Notes: generated from the sequence alone by a model not told the origin. Shown: positions 7,100 to 16,940, counted from the first letter of the stretch. The stretch is 64,000 nt of DNA from Cohnella sp. OV330 (GCF_900112065.1 NZ_FOKE01000001.1:450828-514827), one strand, 5' to 3'. Numbers and translations: made by a program.

Positions 7100-8893
7100 G
7101 TGCGGATGACGAGGGAGTCGGCTCCGGAGGAGCTGACGTGGAATCTGGCGGACTTGTATGCGGATCAAGCGGCTTGGGAAGCGGCACTGGCCGAGGTCGA
7201 GGGAATGCTGCCTGACCTGCAAGCCTATCGCGGGAAGCTAGGGGAAGGGGCGCTTACGGTTGCCGAATGTCTGCAAGCCCAGGAAACGCTGCACGTTAAG
7301 CTCGTGCGGGTTTCCACGTACGCAAGGCTTCAGCAGGCGCAGGACGGGACGAATTCGGAATTTCAAGCGAATTCCGCGCGCGTGGGGGATTTGATCTCCA
7401 CCGTAAATTCCGGGCTGGCGTTTATTCGCTCGGAGCTGCTGCGCATGCCGGACGGCCTGCTGGAGCGCTTTCTGGAGGAGGAGCCGGCGCTTGGCGTGTA
7501 TCGCAAAAGCTTGCTGGACCTCCTTCGAACGAAGCCCTACGCGTTATCCCCGGATACCGAGGCGGCGATCGCGGCGCTCGGCGAGGTTCTCGGTTCGCCG
7601 TACACGGTCTATCAGAGGAGCAAGCTGTCGGATATGACGTTCGCCCCAGTTAAGGACGGCGCCGGAGCGGAGAAGCCCGTATCGTTCGCCTTGTTCGAGG
7701 CGGACTATGAGGAGTCGCCGGACACCGTGCTTCGCCGGGCGGCGTTCGAATCGTTTACGCAGACGCTGACGGCTTACCGGCATACGATCGCGGCGGCTTA
7801 TGCGACGGAAGTGAAGAAGCAGACGGTGTTGTCCCGGCTGCGGGGGTATCCCTCGGTCACCCATATGCTCTTGGAGCCGCAAGAGGTCGAGCAGGAGATT
7901 TACGAAAACGTCCTTCATACTATCCGAATCGAGCTTGCGCCGGCGATGCGCCGGTTTGCCAAGCTGAAGGAGCGCGTCCTCGGGCTGGACCGCATCCGAT
8001 TTTCCGATCTGAAGGCGCCCCTCGATCCCGGCTTCAGTCCCCCCGTCACCATCGAGGAAGCCGGACGCCTCCTGAAGGACGCCCTCGCCGTGATGGGCAC
8101 GGAATATTCGGACATCATCCATTCGGCGCTTACGGAGCGGTGGGTCGATTATGCGGACAATATCGGCAAATCGACGGGGGCGTTCTGCTCCAGCCCTTAC
8201 GGCGCGCATTCCTACGTTTTGCTGACTTGGACGAACACGATGCGGAGCGCCTTCTTCCTTGCGCATGAGCTAGGACACGCGGGGCATTTCATGCTGGCGG
8301 CGCGGACGCAGCGGTACGTGAATGCCCGGTCTTCGATGTTCTTCATCGAGGCGCCGTCGACCTTAAACGAGCTGCTGCTGGCTCGCCACATCGTCAGGCA
8401 ATCCGAGGACCCGCGTCTGAAACGATGGGTGCTGCTGCAGCTCATGAATACCTACTACCATAACTTCGTGACCCACCTGCTGGAAGCGGACATGCAGCGC
8501 CGGGTATACGAAGCGGCCGAGCTCGGCACGCCGCTGACCGCGGCCAAGCTGACCGCCTTGAAGGAAGCGGTGCTGCGGGAGTTCTGGGGCGACGCCGTGG
8601 AGCTGGACCCGGGCGCGGGTCTGACCTGGATGCGGCAGCCTCACTACTATATGGGTCTGTACCCGTATACGTACGCAGCGGGTCTGACGGTGTCTACGCA
8701 GGTCGCGGCGATGATCGAAGCGGAAGGCCAGCCGGCCGTGGACCGCTGGCTGCGCGTCCTCAAGGCGGGCGGCACGCGCTCGCCGTTGGAACTGACGCAG
8801 CTTGCCGGCGTCGACATGAGCGGCCCCGCGGCGATCCGGTCCGCGGTCGGACACGTGAGCTCCATCGTGGAGGAGCTGGAGCGGATGTTTTGA
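7100..8893 (+). CDS. pepF: M3 family oligoendopeptidase F
   Basis: 597 residues from GTG 7100 (GGGGGGACGAAG upstream); ATG 7106 is an alternative. An N-terminal oligopeptidase F helical domain is followed by an M3 zinc-peptidase domain with HELGH inside FFLAHELGHAGHFM. The third ligand is expected in the IEAPSTLNELLL segment, and YYMGLYPYTYAAGL is typical of the family. It degrades short peptides in the cytoplasm. It is divergent from the BlaI/BlaR1-like genes and sits close to their operators. Confidence 0.95.
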   Translation: MRMTRESAPEELTWNLADLYADQAAWEAALAEVEGMLPDLQAYRGKLGEGALTVAECLQAQETLHVKLVRVSTYARLQQAQDGTNSEFQANSARVGDLISTVNSGLAFIRSELLRMPDGLLERFLEEEPALGVYRKSLLDLLRTKPYALSPDTEAAIAALGEVLGSPYTVYQRSKLSDMTFAPVKDGAGAEKPVSFALFEADYEESPDTVLRRAAFESFTQTLTAYRHTIAAAYATEVKKQTVLSRLRGYPSVTHMLLEPQEVEQEIYENVLHTIRIELAPAMRRFAKLKERVLGLDRIRFSDLKAPLDPGFSPPVTIEEAGRLLKDALAVMGTEYSDIIHSALTERWVDYADNIGKSTGAFCSSPYGAHSYVLLTWTNTMRSAFFLAHELGHAGHFMLAARTQRYVNARSSMFFIEAPSTLNELLLARHIVRQSEDPRLKRWVLLQLMNTYYHNFVTHLLEADMQRRVYEAAELGTPLTAAKLTALKEAVLREFWGDAVELDPGAGLTWMRQPHYYMGLYPYTYAAGLTVSTQVAAMIEAEGQPAVDRWLRVLKAGGTRSPLELTQLAGVDMSGPAAIRSAVGHVSSIVEELERMF

Positions 8894-8922
8894 GCTTGTC
8901 CGTGGTGAAATGCGCAACAAAT

Positions 8923-8946
8923 AGCCCTCGCCTGTTGGCGAGGGCT
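8923..8946. terminator. Intergenic hairpin between convergent genes
   Basis: Perfect 10-base stem AGCCCTCGCC/GGCGAGGGCT with a TGTT loop. The flanking T-tracts are weak, so termination strength is uncertain. Confidence 0.6.
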
Positions 8947-8970
8947 TGTCGACTATATCTTCCTAGCGCG

Positions 8971-9402
8971 TCACGCGCCGCTTGTCAGCAGCCTGCGCAG
9001 CCGCTCGTCCCGCAGCCAGAGCGCGCCCCAGACGAAGACGGCCACGTAGACCGGGAAGAGCGCGTTTGAGAAAAGCGGCGCGTCGATTCGAACTTGCGCC
9101 GCCACTGCGCCGCCCAGGTACCCCGTCAGCAGCAGCGCGCCCAGGAAGGAGGTGCGAGGCACGATGTACAGCAAGGTGGCCAGCAAGCTAAGGACGCCCA
9201 TGATCGCCATATGGCTCTCGGCGAATCCGAGCTCGCGCGTCGCCTCGACGACCGGCGCCGGCCCGACGAGCTTGCCGATCCCGTCGAATAGCATGAACAA
9301 AATTACGATGCCGCCCAAAGTCCGCGCCGTCCAGCGCCTCGCGCTCGAGATATTCGCCCGATGCGCGGTTGCCTGCAAATTCATTTCCCGTTCGATGATC
9401 AT
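8971..9402 (-). CDS. DoxX-like membrane protein
   Basis: 143 residues (137 if ATG 9384 is used). Four hydrophobic helices, with family-like text FMLFDGIGKLVGPAPVVEAT after the first and LGALLLTGYLGGAVAAQVRI later, match the DoxX-like family of small four-helix membrane proteins. Biochemical function in bacteria is poorly defined. It forms a minus-strand run with two small genes but has its own spacing. Confidence 0.82.
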   Translation of the reverse strand: MIIEREMNLQATAHRANISSARRWTARTLGGIVILFMLFDGIGKLVGPAPVVEATRELGFAESHMAIMGVLSLLATLLYIVPRTSFLGALLLTGYLGGAVAAQVRIDAPLFSNALFPVYVAVFVWGALWLRDERLRRLLTSGA

Positions 9403-9463
9403 GATTAAATCGCCCTCTCGATGTTGATATATTCGAATCTAACGAGGCCCCGAGGCTCTTCGC

Positions 9464-9862
9464 TTATTGCTTCACGATCTGCCAATGGATCCCGTACTTG
9501 TCCTCGACTTCTCCATGGTGGCCGCCCCATGGCTGCAGCCCGAACGGGAACTTGATCGTCCCGCCGTCCGCCAGGTTCGCGTACGCCGCGCGCGCCTCGT
9601 CTTCGCCCGAGAAAGAAAGCGCCAGGGTGACGGCGCGTCTGCCGCTCGGCACCGCGACGTAAGCGTCGGCCAGGAACAATACGTTCCCTCCCGCCACCTC
9701 GAGCGCCAGATGCATCACCTTGTCCTGCATGTCGGCCGGCGTGCCCGGCATCTGGCCGAGCGTCATGACGGAAAGAACCTGCCCGCCAAGCGCTTCCGCG
9801 TAAAAACTCGCCTGCGCTCTTGCATCCTCTGAGTGAATATAAGCGTTCAATTGTGCTTTCAT
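9464..9862 (-). CDS. VOC family protein, PhnB-like
   Basis: 132 residues from ATG 9862 (AAAGGG upstream). The vicinal oxygen chelate fold is recognisable from the start (LNAYIHSEDARAQASFYAEALGG) and the end (GHHGEVEDKYGIHWQIV). It is closest to the PhnB/demethylubiquinone-methyltransferase-like group, whose catalytic role is usually unproven. It stands alone between two terminator-bounded genes. Confidence 0.88.
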   Translation of the reverse strand: MKAQLNAYIHSEDARAQASFYAEALGGQVLSVMTLGQMPGTPADMQDKVMHLALEVAGGNVLFLADAYVAVPSGRRAVTLALSFSGEDEARAAYANLADGGTIKFPFGLQPWGGHHGEVEDKYGIHWQIVKQ

Positions 9863-9964
9863 GTCCAACATCCCTTTCGAATATGGTGGGTTTGGCTGCT
9901 TCTATATAGGCAACGAACGGCTGACGACGGAATCGACAGACCGGCGAATATTTTTTATAAAAAA

Positions 9965-9990
9965 AACCGCCCGAGAAATTTCGGGCGGTT
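9965..9990 (-). terminator. Rho-independent terminator
   Basis: Stem AACCGCCCGA/TCGGGCGGTT with a run of eight T on the minus strand. It terminates the alpha/beta hydrolase gene. Confidence 0.9.
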
Positions 9991-10023
9991 CGCGCTAGGG
10001 ATGAGTGAGCTACTTGCGCCGAA

Positions 10024-10818
10024 TTATCGGAAGAAATCCGCCAGTACGGGCGCCAGCGCGGCGGGCTTGACGATGTGCGTCTGGCCGGGCAGCGTCCGAT
10101 GCTGCGCATTCGGGAGCGCCTCGGCGAGCGCCTCCATGCCATGGCGCATCCAGGCCGGGCTCTTGCCGCCGACCGCGACCAGCGTAGGCGTCCGGACGGT
10201 CGACCACCGGTCGAGCGGCTCCTTGCGGCCCTGCTGCCCTTCGATCGTCAGCCGCGTATCGTACGGTAGCGTATGCGCGACCGCCTTGAGCTTGGCCCAG
10301 GCCGGCATCAGCGGCATCATTGCCACGATCGGCGCGGGCAAGCCGACGCCTTTTCGCATGAAAAGCTTGATCGCGGCGCCGCGCCTATCCTCCCGGATCA
10401 GCGCCTCCATCGCGCGCTCGTAGTCGCCCGTCACGGGCTCGCGGCTGTCGTCCGTCACGAACGGCGCCTCGTACAAAGCCAGCTTCCGGATCGACGGCAG
10501 TCGCATCGCCGCATCGAGCGCCAACGCGGCGCCCGAGGAGATGCCGTACACATACGCGGATCCGCCCGCTTCCTCGATCAACGCTTCGATATCCTCGACC
10601 TCGCGCTCCGTCGCATAAGGCGCACGGTCGCCGCTCTCGCCGCGGCCTCTGCGGTCGTACGTGTACACGGTAAAATGCGGCTTCAGCAGCGCGGCCAACG
10701 CGCCGTTCGGACCGTTCGTCCGGCTGCACAGCGCGCCGTCAACTAATATAAGCGGCATCCCTTCGCCGATCCGATCGAATCCGATCTTCGTGCCGTCCTT
10801 CGAAATGACTGTTTTCAT
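10024..10818 (-). CDS. Alpha/beta hydrolase
   Basis: 264 residues from ATG 10818 after GGGGGG. The fold is evident from YTYDRRGRGESGD (strand and oxyanion region), the nucleophile elbow GISSGAALALD and a late histidine in PGQTHIVKP. The predicted catalytic triad is Ser of GISSG, an Asp or Glu after strand 6 and that His. No signal peptide, so cytoplasmic. Substrate unknown; esterase or haloperoxidase-like activity is possible. Monocistronic. Confidence 0.88.
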   Translation of the reverse strand: MKTVISKDGTKIGFDRIGEGMPLILVDGALCSRTNGPNGALAALLKPHFTVYTYDRRGRGESGDRAPYATEREVEDIEALIEEAGGSAYVYGISSGAALALDAAMRLPSIRKLALYEAPFVTDDSREPVTGDYERAMEALIREDRRGAAIKLFMRKGVGLPAPIVAMMPLMPAWAKLKAVAHTLPYDTRLTIEGQQGRKEPLDRWSTVRTPTLVAVGGKSPAWMRHGMEALAEALPNAQHRTLPGQTHIVKPAALAPVLADFFR

Positions 10819-10963
10819 AGCGTCCCCCCGATTGATATTGACCTCTATGAAGACGACGATCGGCCGAGGCGGCAATCGACAGCTCGGTCGTCATTTTAGA
10901 AAAACTTCGACGTTCGGGAGATGGAACCCTGCCTGCCGCCGCGCAAGTCGCCGGACATAGCCT

Positions 10964-11040
10964 CAACTATTGATCCACTTGCATACTTCAGACGCCAATC
11001 CCCCGCAAACGCGCCAACTATTGATCTTCATGCATACTCC
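10964..11040. repeat. Imperfect 51-bp direct repeat
   Basis: CAACTATTGATC at 10964 recurs at 11015, with similar following bases (GCATACT), giving a 51-base period over about one and a half copies. It is non-coding and lies between the hydrolase promoter region and the terminator of the large lyase gene. Confidence 0.55.
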
Positions 11041-11061
11041 AAGCGGTTTTTCTAAAAAAAA

Positions 11062-11089
11062 CGAGCTCGCATCCGTAGATGCGAGCTCG
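11062..11089 (-). terminator. Rho-independent terminator of the large lyase gene
   Basis: Perfect 12-base stem CGAGCTCGCATC/GATGCGAGCTCG with a four-base loop and a long T-run on the minus strand. Confidence 0.92.
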
Positions 11090-11111
11090 CTTCGAATTCC
11101 CCATTCCTGCG

Positions 11112-14100
11112 TTAAGCTTCAAATACGACCGCAGTCGAGACTGCCGTATCCTGCGTAAGCGAACGGATCGTGCCGCCGAAGGTCATCGCGAACGTATAAT
11201 TGCCGGGCAGCAGCTTCCTGCGGGCCTCGCCGCCGGCATCCGTCGTGCCGAAGGTTCGCCAGCCGCCAGCGTAGAAGCTAGCCTCGCCGCCTGCGATCGG
11301 ATTGCCTTCGCCGTCCTCGAGTCGGACCGCGACGTCGGTCGTCTGGAAGACGACGTTCGCGTCCGTCCCGACGTCCTGCTGCTTGCTCAGATTCGAGCCT
11401 TCGTACAGCACGTTGAACGTATAGTTCACGGGCAGCAGCTCCTTGGTCGCTTCGCCTCCGTTCAGGACGCCGAACGTGTGCCAGCCGTTCATGTAGTAGC
11501 TGGCTTCGCCCCCGTCCAGCGGCTGGCCCTCGCTGTCTTCGAGCCGCACCTTGACGCTCTTGGTCTGGAAGACGACGATCGGGTCGCTGCCGACATCGTG
11601 AATTTTGTTCTGATAGGCGCCTTCGTACGACAGATTGAACGAATAGTTGCCCGGCAGCAGCTCCTTGCGGGCCTCACCGCCGCTCGTCGCGCCGAATGTC
11701 CGCCAGCCGTCCGCATAATAGCTGATCTGGCCGCTGCTTTCGAGCGGGCTGCCCGCGCTGTCTTTCAACTGTACCTTAACGAGCTTCGTCTGGAAGACGA
11801 CGTTCGCGTTATCCCCCGTGTTCTGCGCCTTCTGGCTGCGCGTGCCTTCGTAGGAGATCGAGAAGGTATAGTTTTTGTCAGGCAGGGACTTGCTGACCGA
11901 GCCGGAGGCGCCGGTGACGCCGAAGTCCTTCCAGCCGCCGTCATAGTAAGACACGGCGGCGCCGCTAAGAGGCAGGCCCGCGCTGTCCTTCAGCGAGACC
12001 TTGACGGTGTCGGGGGCTTCTTCGATAGCGGTAGGCCGGTAGAAATACACCTCTCTCACGCTGAAGAAGGCGCCAAAGACATTGTTTCTATTGTTGCCTT
12101 TCCCGATCAGGCGAATATAACGCGCCTGTACGTCATCAAAAGTGTACGTCTCCACGCCCGGCGTCACGCTATCGCTTTGTCCGGTATATACGTTGGTCCA
12201 GTGAACCTTGTCGGTGGAGACGGCAAGGTCGAACAGCAGATGCCTGCCCACGCCGTTGTACCAAAGGATGCCCGCTTCGTTCACCGTCTTGACCTCGTTC
12301 AGATCGAACTGAACGTACGGATAGCCCTGCGGGTATTCGATATACTCGGGTTTGACGCTGTCCGACCAATAGGTGATCGGATCCTCGTCATAGGCATTCA
12401 CCGGTTCCAATGAAGGAGGCGAAGTGCCGTTGGTCGTTATGCCGTAAATCTGCAGCAGCCTCGATGGATGAATATGCACCGTGTAGGTCCGCTCGGTTCC
12501 GTCACCGGCAGTGACATGCAGCTCGGCCGTGCCAGGGATGGCTCCGTCGTAGTCCACCTCGACGGACGCGGCGGCCGATCGCGGCAAATAGGTGATGACC
12601 GGCGTCGGTTTGTTGCTCATATAGTCTACGTCATACGTGAGCGTATCGGCTGAAAAGCCGGTCACGGCCTTGCCGCCCACCGAGATGGAAGCAAGTCCGG
12701 CATCGCTCTCGTCGGCGCCGGTGCCCGAGCCTTCGACCTCTGTCACCGCCCCCGTCGCCAGATCCAGCTCGACGGCGATGCCGTCGGTCTCGAACGTCCA
12801 TTTGTCTCCGTCCCGGACAAGCGTCACGTTCGGTACGACCGTATTTTTCTTGCTCCAGCTGAATGCGACCGCATTTTGCAGGGAAGTCTTGTCATTGCCC
12901 AGCACGCGGAATGCCACGCGGTCGTTGGATGAGACCAGATTCGTGTAGGGGACCGCATCCGCCCTCAGCTCCGCCGCTTCCGGCGTCAAATCCTTGAATC
13001 TCAATTCGCTCTTGGTGCTGGAGATCGAATATTCGCCGGCGGATATGAGGTTCACCGCTTGCTGCTCCGGGAAAAACCGTAATTCCAGATCCTTCTGCGA
13101 CGAAGTGGCAATGTCGTCCACGACGATCAGTACGTCCGGCTTCAAATAAATCAGATGACGATTGAATTTCGTCAATCCGACGCTTGCCGGATACGTCTTC
13201 GCAGCATCGCCCAGCATATAGTCGAACTTCTCGTTCGATATCGCATGGCGAATATAAGCGTTCGCTTTAGCATCCTTGGCCGGTTGAGATTGGAAAAAGT
13301 CGTTACCTTCCCCGATCTGCCCGACGCCGTCTACCAGCAGCGTGTTATGATTGGATGTCCGCTTGTGGGCATATCCGTCATCCCTGATCAGATATTCGCC
13401 ATTGGCGTAGATCAGAAAATGGTTGGCATCCGGATGCTGATGGCCGCCTCCGAAATAGCCCTTCATCTCCATGTCCTTGTGCCCCATCGAAGGACCGGAC
13501 TTGAAGGCGACGATACTCTCGTCCCCCGTCCAGCCGGAACGCGAGATGACCAATCCGAGATTGTCGAAATGGTGCATGGTCGGCAGTTCGCTCGTCGGCG
13601 TCGCGGTAACGGTCGGATCGTAATACAGGATGCCGAGCCATCTTGAGCCGCCGTTATATGCCTTTTTGCTGCGGATCCGCTCTGCCATCGACTGGGCCAA
13701 TCCGTCCTTGTGCTCGCTTGCCATCACGCGCATCAGATGATCGGGCCCGGATAGATGATAGTCCGAGGTGTCCGCAATGTTGAGGAAGCTGCTGTTAAAC
13801 GTCCAATAGTCTGCGCTCAGCATGGAATACGCCACATATTCGCTGCTGTTTTCGTAAAATTCGCTTTGCAGCATGTCCCAGCCCACGATCTTCCGGGCCA
13901 GCTTGGCGAACTTGATGTCCACATCCATGGTAAGTTCCCAATAACCAAGCCCCTCGTAGCTTGCGCCATCGTCCGGCGCCCAGGCATCGAAGGCCGCGAA
14001 CGCGTCGATGCTGTATTTAAACCAGTCGACCGCCTCCGGCTCCTCGTCGTAGATCGCCAAGGCGGCGGCGGCCAGGCCGGTCACCAGGACATGATAATAG

Positions 14101-16685
14101 TTGTGCCCCGGCGTGGTGGACCACCAGACTTGAGCCGTCTGTCCGTTGTACGGCTGGCCGGTCGCTTTGCTGTAAATCTCTTTTCCATGCGCCTTCAACG
14201 CGTTTCGAATCGTCGATTTCTGCTCGACCGAGAGCTCGTCATACAGCCAGTCGTATACGGCGGCAAGCGCAAACAGCTGGTTGCCCGCTGCCAAGCCGGC
14301 ATTCGTAGAAGCAGGATCAGTCGTGGGACCGATTCCCCAGAAAGGATATCCCGCAGATGCGATAGCGTAATCGATGGCTGCATTTTTGTACTTGGTCTTG
14401 TCAGCAACGGTCCCGGCCATGAGATAGGCAAATGCAAAGTTCACGGTCTTGTCCGAAGCCTGGCCTTGCCAACCCATTTCATCTGCGCCTTTATCATTGA
14501 GATTGACATGGTATGCCGGCACGGCCTCCAAGACCTGACTGTCTACGGTTTGTTTGAACTCACTCCATAGATCGGCATGCGTGCCTCCGGGCTGAATGGC
14601 CGTCTTCAATGCGTTGATCTGGTCCTGGTCCAGTATGAGACGGGCATGGATGCCGGCAAACGCCTGAAGCGCCGCAGCCGCGCTCTGCACTTGGATCGTC
14701 ACGGTCGAGACGGCGGAATGTCCGGCCGCATCGACGACGCCCACCCTAAATGCATCCTCGCCGGAAAAACCGCCGGCCGGCTTATAGGTCCAAGACCCGT
14801 TGGACGATACCGTCGCGTTGCCATGCCCGGCGGGCAAGAGCAGCGAATACGTCAGCGCGCCGTTGTTCGTGTCGGTGGCCGCGACCTGTCCGCTGACGGG
14901 CACGCCGATCTTCGTCTCTTCGGTATAATCCGGCACGGCGATGTTGGTGCCGGCGCCAACCTGAACCACGCTGTGCTGCGTATAACCGCCATCGTCCGTT
15001 CGAACGGTGATGAGCGCCAAGCCGTTGCCGACCGCGGACACTTTGCCCAAAGCGCTCACGGTGGCCACCGCTTCGTTCGATGAGGACCAGGTTACCTTCT
15101 TGTTGTTCGCGTTCGCCGGAGACACCGTGGCGTGCATCTGCAAGGTGCCCCCGACTGCTAAAGATACCGAATCTGTATCCAGCGCGACTCCGGTCACGGC
15201 GTTCCATTCCTGCAGGACGACGCCGTCGAACCAGGCCGCGCCAGCGTTGCCGGCAGCCCCAATGTAGCTATTGGCTACGACGACGATCGCAGCCTTGTCG
15301 GCCGCAGTCGGACCGTCCGTCGCCTTGACGATGACTTCCGTCAAATGCCATTCGCCGTTCGAGCCGCCGGCCGGCACGTTGTAAAAGGCTGTTCCATTGG
15401 TATAGATCGGCGCATTGCTAGCGTTGCGGAAAGCATACTCCAGTCCCGCATTCGCATTCGTAGCCTCGTTGGTTCGGGTCCATTGCGACAGCTTGTACGT
15501 GCGACCGGGCACGACGGCCGCCGACTGGTACGCCGACATTTTTACGCCGGCGTCCGCGGTTAACTTCAACGAATAATCGCCGTCATGGTGCACGTCGCTC
15601 ACTCTGGCAGCGCCGTATTGGCCGCCTGTCGGCTGAAGGTATCCCCAAGTTGCCGGCCGCCCGTTTGCGCCCAGCGATTCGAAGGAGCCGTTAACGAGCA
15701 GATTCACGACCGGCTGTTCCGGAACGGCTTCGACCGATATGTTCGCCTGAGCGACGAATCCGCTCGGCTGCAGACGGCATCCGGCCGGCGTCTGGATCGA
15801 ACAGCTCGAACTCGTATAACCGCGGTCCTCAGTCGTCACTGTGATCGTCGCTGTTCCAGAGCCGACTGCCGTCACCTTGCCCTGGCTATCCACGGTCGCT
15901 ACCGCCGGATTCGAGGACGCCCACGACGTATTCGGATTGCTGGCGTTCGCGGGCGCTACTGTCGCGGTCAGCTGCAGCTCGTCGCCGACCGTCATGTCCG
16001 CCTCGCTCTTGTTCAGCGCGACGCCGGTCGCCGCCGTCCATGCGGGATCCCATTCCTGAACGATGACGTCATCGAACCAGGCCGCGCCTGCGTTGCCTGC
16101 GGTCCCCGTGTACGCATTGGCTATGGTTAACTTAGACGCCTTGTCGGCCGAAGTCGGACCGTCCGGCGCCTTCAGGATGACCTCCGTCAGGCTCCATTCG
16201 CCGCCTTGACCGCTAGCGAACTCATTGTAAAAGGCCCTTGAATTCGTATAGATAAGCGCATTGCCGGCGTTGCGGAATACGTACTCCAGCTCAGATTTCG
16301 CATTCGTGGCATCATTCGTTTTGGTCCACACCGACAGCTTGTACGTTTTGCCGGCTACGACGGCAACGGTTTGGTACGCCGACATCCGCACGCCGGCATC
16401 CGCCGTTATTTTCAAAGAATACGCGCCGTCGTGGTGTACGTCGCTGTCTCTGACCGCGCCGTATTGACCGGGGCCCGTCGGTTGCAAATACCCCCAGGTT
16501 GCCGGACGCGAGTTTGCTCCCAACGTTTCGAATGAACCGTTAACGAGCAGATTCGGCCCCGCCGCACTCGCCGGTGCCGGGTGTACCAGCGTCAATGCGC
16601 CTCCCATCGCCAATAAGCTCATTACCATGCTGACGATGAGGGCAAACGACAAGCCTTTCTTCAGCCTCGCTTTTACTTTAGCCAT
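11112..16685 (-). CDS. Giant secreted heparinase II/III-like polysaccharide lyase
   Basis: 1857 residues from ATG 16685 (GGAAGGGG upstream). In order: signal peptide 1-43 ending ASAA; CBM4/9-like module (LLVNGSFETLGANSRPATWG) to about 205; BIG2 Ig-like domain; second CBM4/9-like module about 325-480; second BIG2; cadherin-like module about 570-660; alpha/alpha-toroid lyase domain from about 675; heparinase II/III beta domain about 1070-1300 with GGGHQHPDANHFLIY; a beta-sandwich; an F5/8C (discoidin) module about 1405-1555; and four repeats of about 75 residues (SYYxxGWxxFG, NVVFQT) to the end. It probably cleaves an acidic polysaccharide outside the cell. There is no SLH or LPXTG anchor. The same architecture recurs at 42133-47730. 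Confidence 0.88.
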   Translation of the reverse strand: MAKVKARLKKGLSFALIVSMVMSLLAMGGALTLVHPAPASAAGPNLLVNGSFETLGANSRPATWGYLQPTGPGQYGAVRDSDVHHDGAYSLKITADAGVRMSAYQTVAVVAGKTYKLSVWTKTNDATNAKSELEYVFRNAGNALIYTNSRAFYNEFASGQGGEWSLTEVILKAPDGPTSADKASKLTIANAYTGTAGNAGAAWFDDVIVQEWDPAWTAATGVALNKSEADMTVGDELQLTATVAPANASNPNTSWASSNPAVATVDSQGKVTAVGSGTATITVTTEDRGYTSSSCSIQTPAGCRLQPSGFVAQANISVEAVPEQPVVNLLVNGSFESLGANGRPATWGYLQPTGGQYGAARVSDVHHDGDYSLKLTADAGVKMSAYQSAAVVPGRTYKLSQWTRTNEATNANAGLEYAFRNASNAPIYTNGTAFYNVPAGGSNGEWHLTEVIVKATDGPTAADKAAIVVVANSYIGAAGNAGAAWFDGVVLQEWNAVTGVALDTDSVSLAVGGTLQMHATVSPANANNKKVTWSSSNEAVATVSALGKVSAVGNGLALITVRTDDGGYTQHSVVQVGAGTNIAVPDYTEETKIGVPVSGQVAATDTNNGALTYSLLLPAGHGNATVSSNGSWTYKPAGGFSGEDAFRVGVVDAAGHSAVSTVTIQVQSAAAALQAFAGIHARLILDQDQINALKTAIQPGGTHADLWSEFKQTVDSQVLEAVPAYHVNLNDKGADEMGWQGQASDKTVNFAFAYLMAGTVADKTKYKNAAIDYAIASAGYPFWGIGPTTDPASTNAGLAAGNQLFALAAVYDWLYDELSVEQKSTIRNALKAHGKEIYSKATGQPYNGQTAQVWWSTTPGHNYYHVLVTGLAAAALAIYDEEPEAVDWFKYSIDAFAAFDAWAPDDGASYEGLGYWELTMDVDIKFAKLARKIVGWDMLQSEFYENSSEYVAYSMLSADYWTFNSSFLNIADTSDYHLSGPDHLMRVMASEHKDGLAQSMAERIRSKKAYNGGSRWLGILYYDPTVTATPTSELPTMHHFDNLGLVISRSGWTGDESIVAFKSGPSMGHKDMEMKGYFGGGHQHPDANHFLIYANGEYLIRDDGYAHKRTSNHNTLLVDGVGQIGEGNDFFQSQPAKDAKANAYIRHAISNEKFDYMLGDAAKTYPASVGLTKFNRHLIYLKPDVLIVVDDIATSSQKDLELRFFPEQQAVNLISAGEYSISSTKSELRFKDLTPEAAELRADAVPYTNLVSSNDRVAFRVLGNDKTSLQNAVAFSWSKKNTVVPNVTLVRDGDKWTFETDGIAVELDLATGAVTEVEGSGTGADESDAGLASISVGGKAVTGFSADTLTYDVDYMSNKPTPVITYLPRSAAASVEVDYDGAIPGTAELHVTAGDGTERTYTVHIHPSRLLQIYGITTNGTSPPSLEPVNAYDEDPITYWSDSVKPEYIEYPQGYPYVQFDLNEVKTVNEAGILWYNGVGRHLLFDLAVSTDKVHWTNVYTGQSDSVTPGVETYTFDDVQARYIRLIGKGNNRNNVFGAFFSVREVYFYRPTAIEEAPDTVKVSLKDSAGLPLSGAAVSYYDGGWKDFGVTGASGSVSKSLPDKNYTFSISYEGTRSQKAQNTGDNANVVFQTKLVKVQLKDSAGSPLESSGQISYYADGWRTFGATSGGEARKELLPGNYSFNLSYEGAYQNKIHDVGSDPIVVFQTKSVKVRLEDSEGQPLDGGEASYYMNGWHTFGVLNGGEATKELLPVNYTFNVLYEGSNLSKQQDVGTDANVVFQTTDVAVRLEDGEGNPIAGGEASFYAGGWRTFGTTDAGGEARRKLLPGNYTFAMTFGGTIRSLTQDTAVSTAVVFEA

Positions 16686-16723
16686 TTCGAAAGCCCCTTC
16701 CTGTTTGAAAAAGAGCAAATGAA

Positions 16724-16737
16724 TGCAGTCGCTTTCA
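16724..16737 (-). promoter_or_regulatory. cre-like site upstream of the lyase gene
   Basis: On the minus strand TGAAAGCGACTGCA matches the CcpA-binding consensus TGWAANCGNTNNCA with one mismatch. It begins 38 bases upstream of the start codon. A better site lies at almost the same distance before the paralogous lyase gene at 42133. Confidence 0.5.
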
Positions 16738-16940
16738 TAACGCAAGGAACCAATCGGAGAATTTGCTCAAATCTTGTCCTCCAATACGATTGGAATTCGC
16801 TTGAAGCAGCACGCGGAGCCTCCTTTCCCGATGTCTCCGCCTCAAGGGCTTTTCACTATTATCTAGCGGTCCAATTCGAAATCATAGGGGAGCCGTTTGA
16901 CATTCGGGAAGCATTTTTTTGACTTTTGCGACGTAGAAAA

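Noticed and set aside
9405..10142. 245-codon frame crossing the VOC gene
   Set aside because: It crosses a strong terminator and overlaps two well-supported genes in another frame.
11079..12413. 444-codon plus-strand frame
   Set aside because: Antisense to the repeat and F5/8C part of the first lyase. Its apparent repeats are the reverse complement of the real 75-residue repeats.
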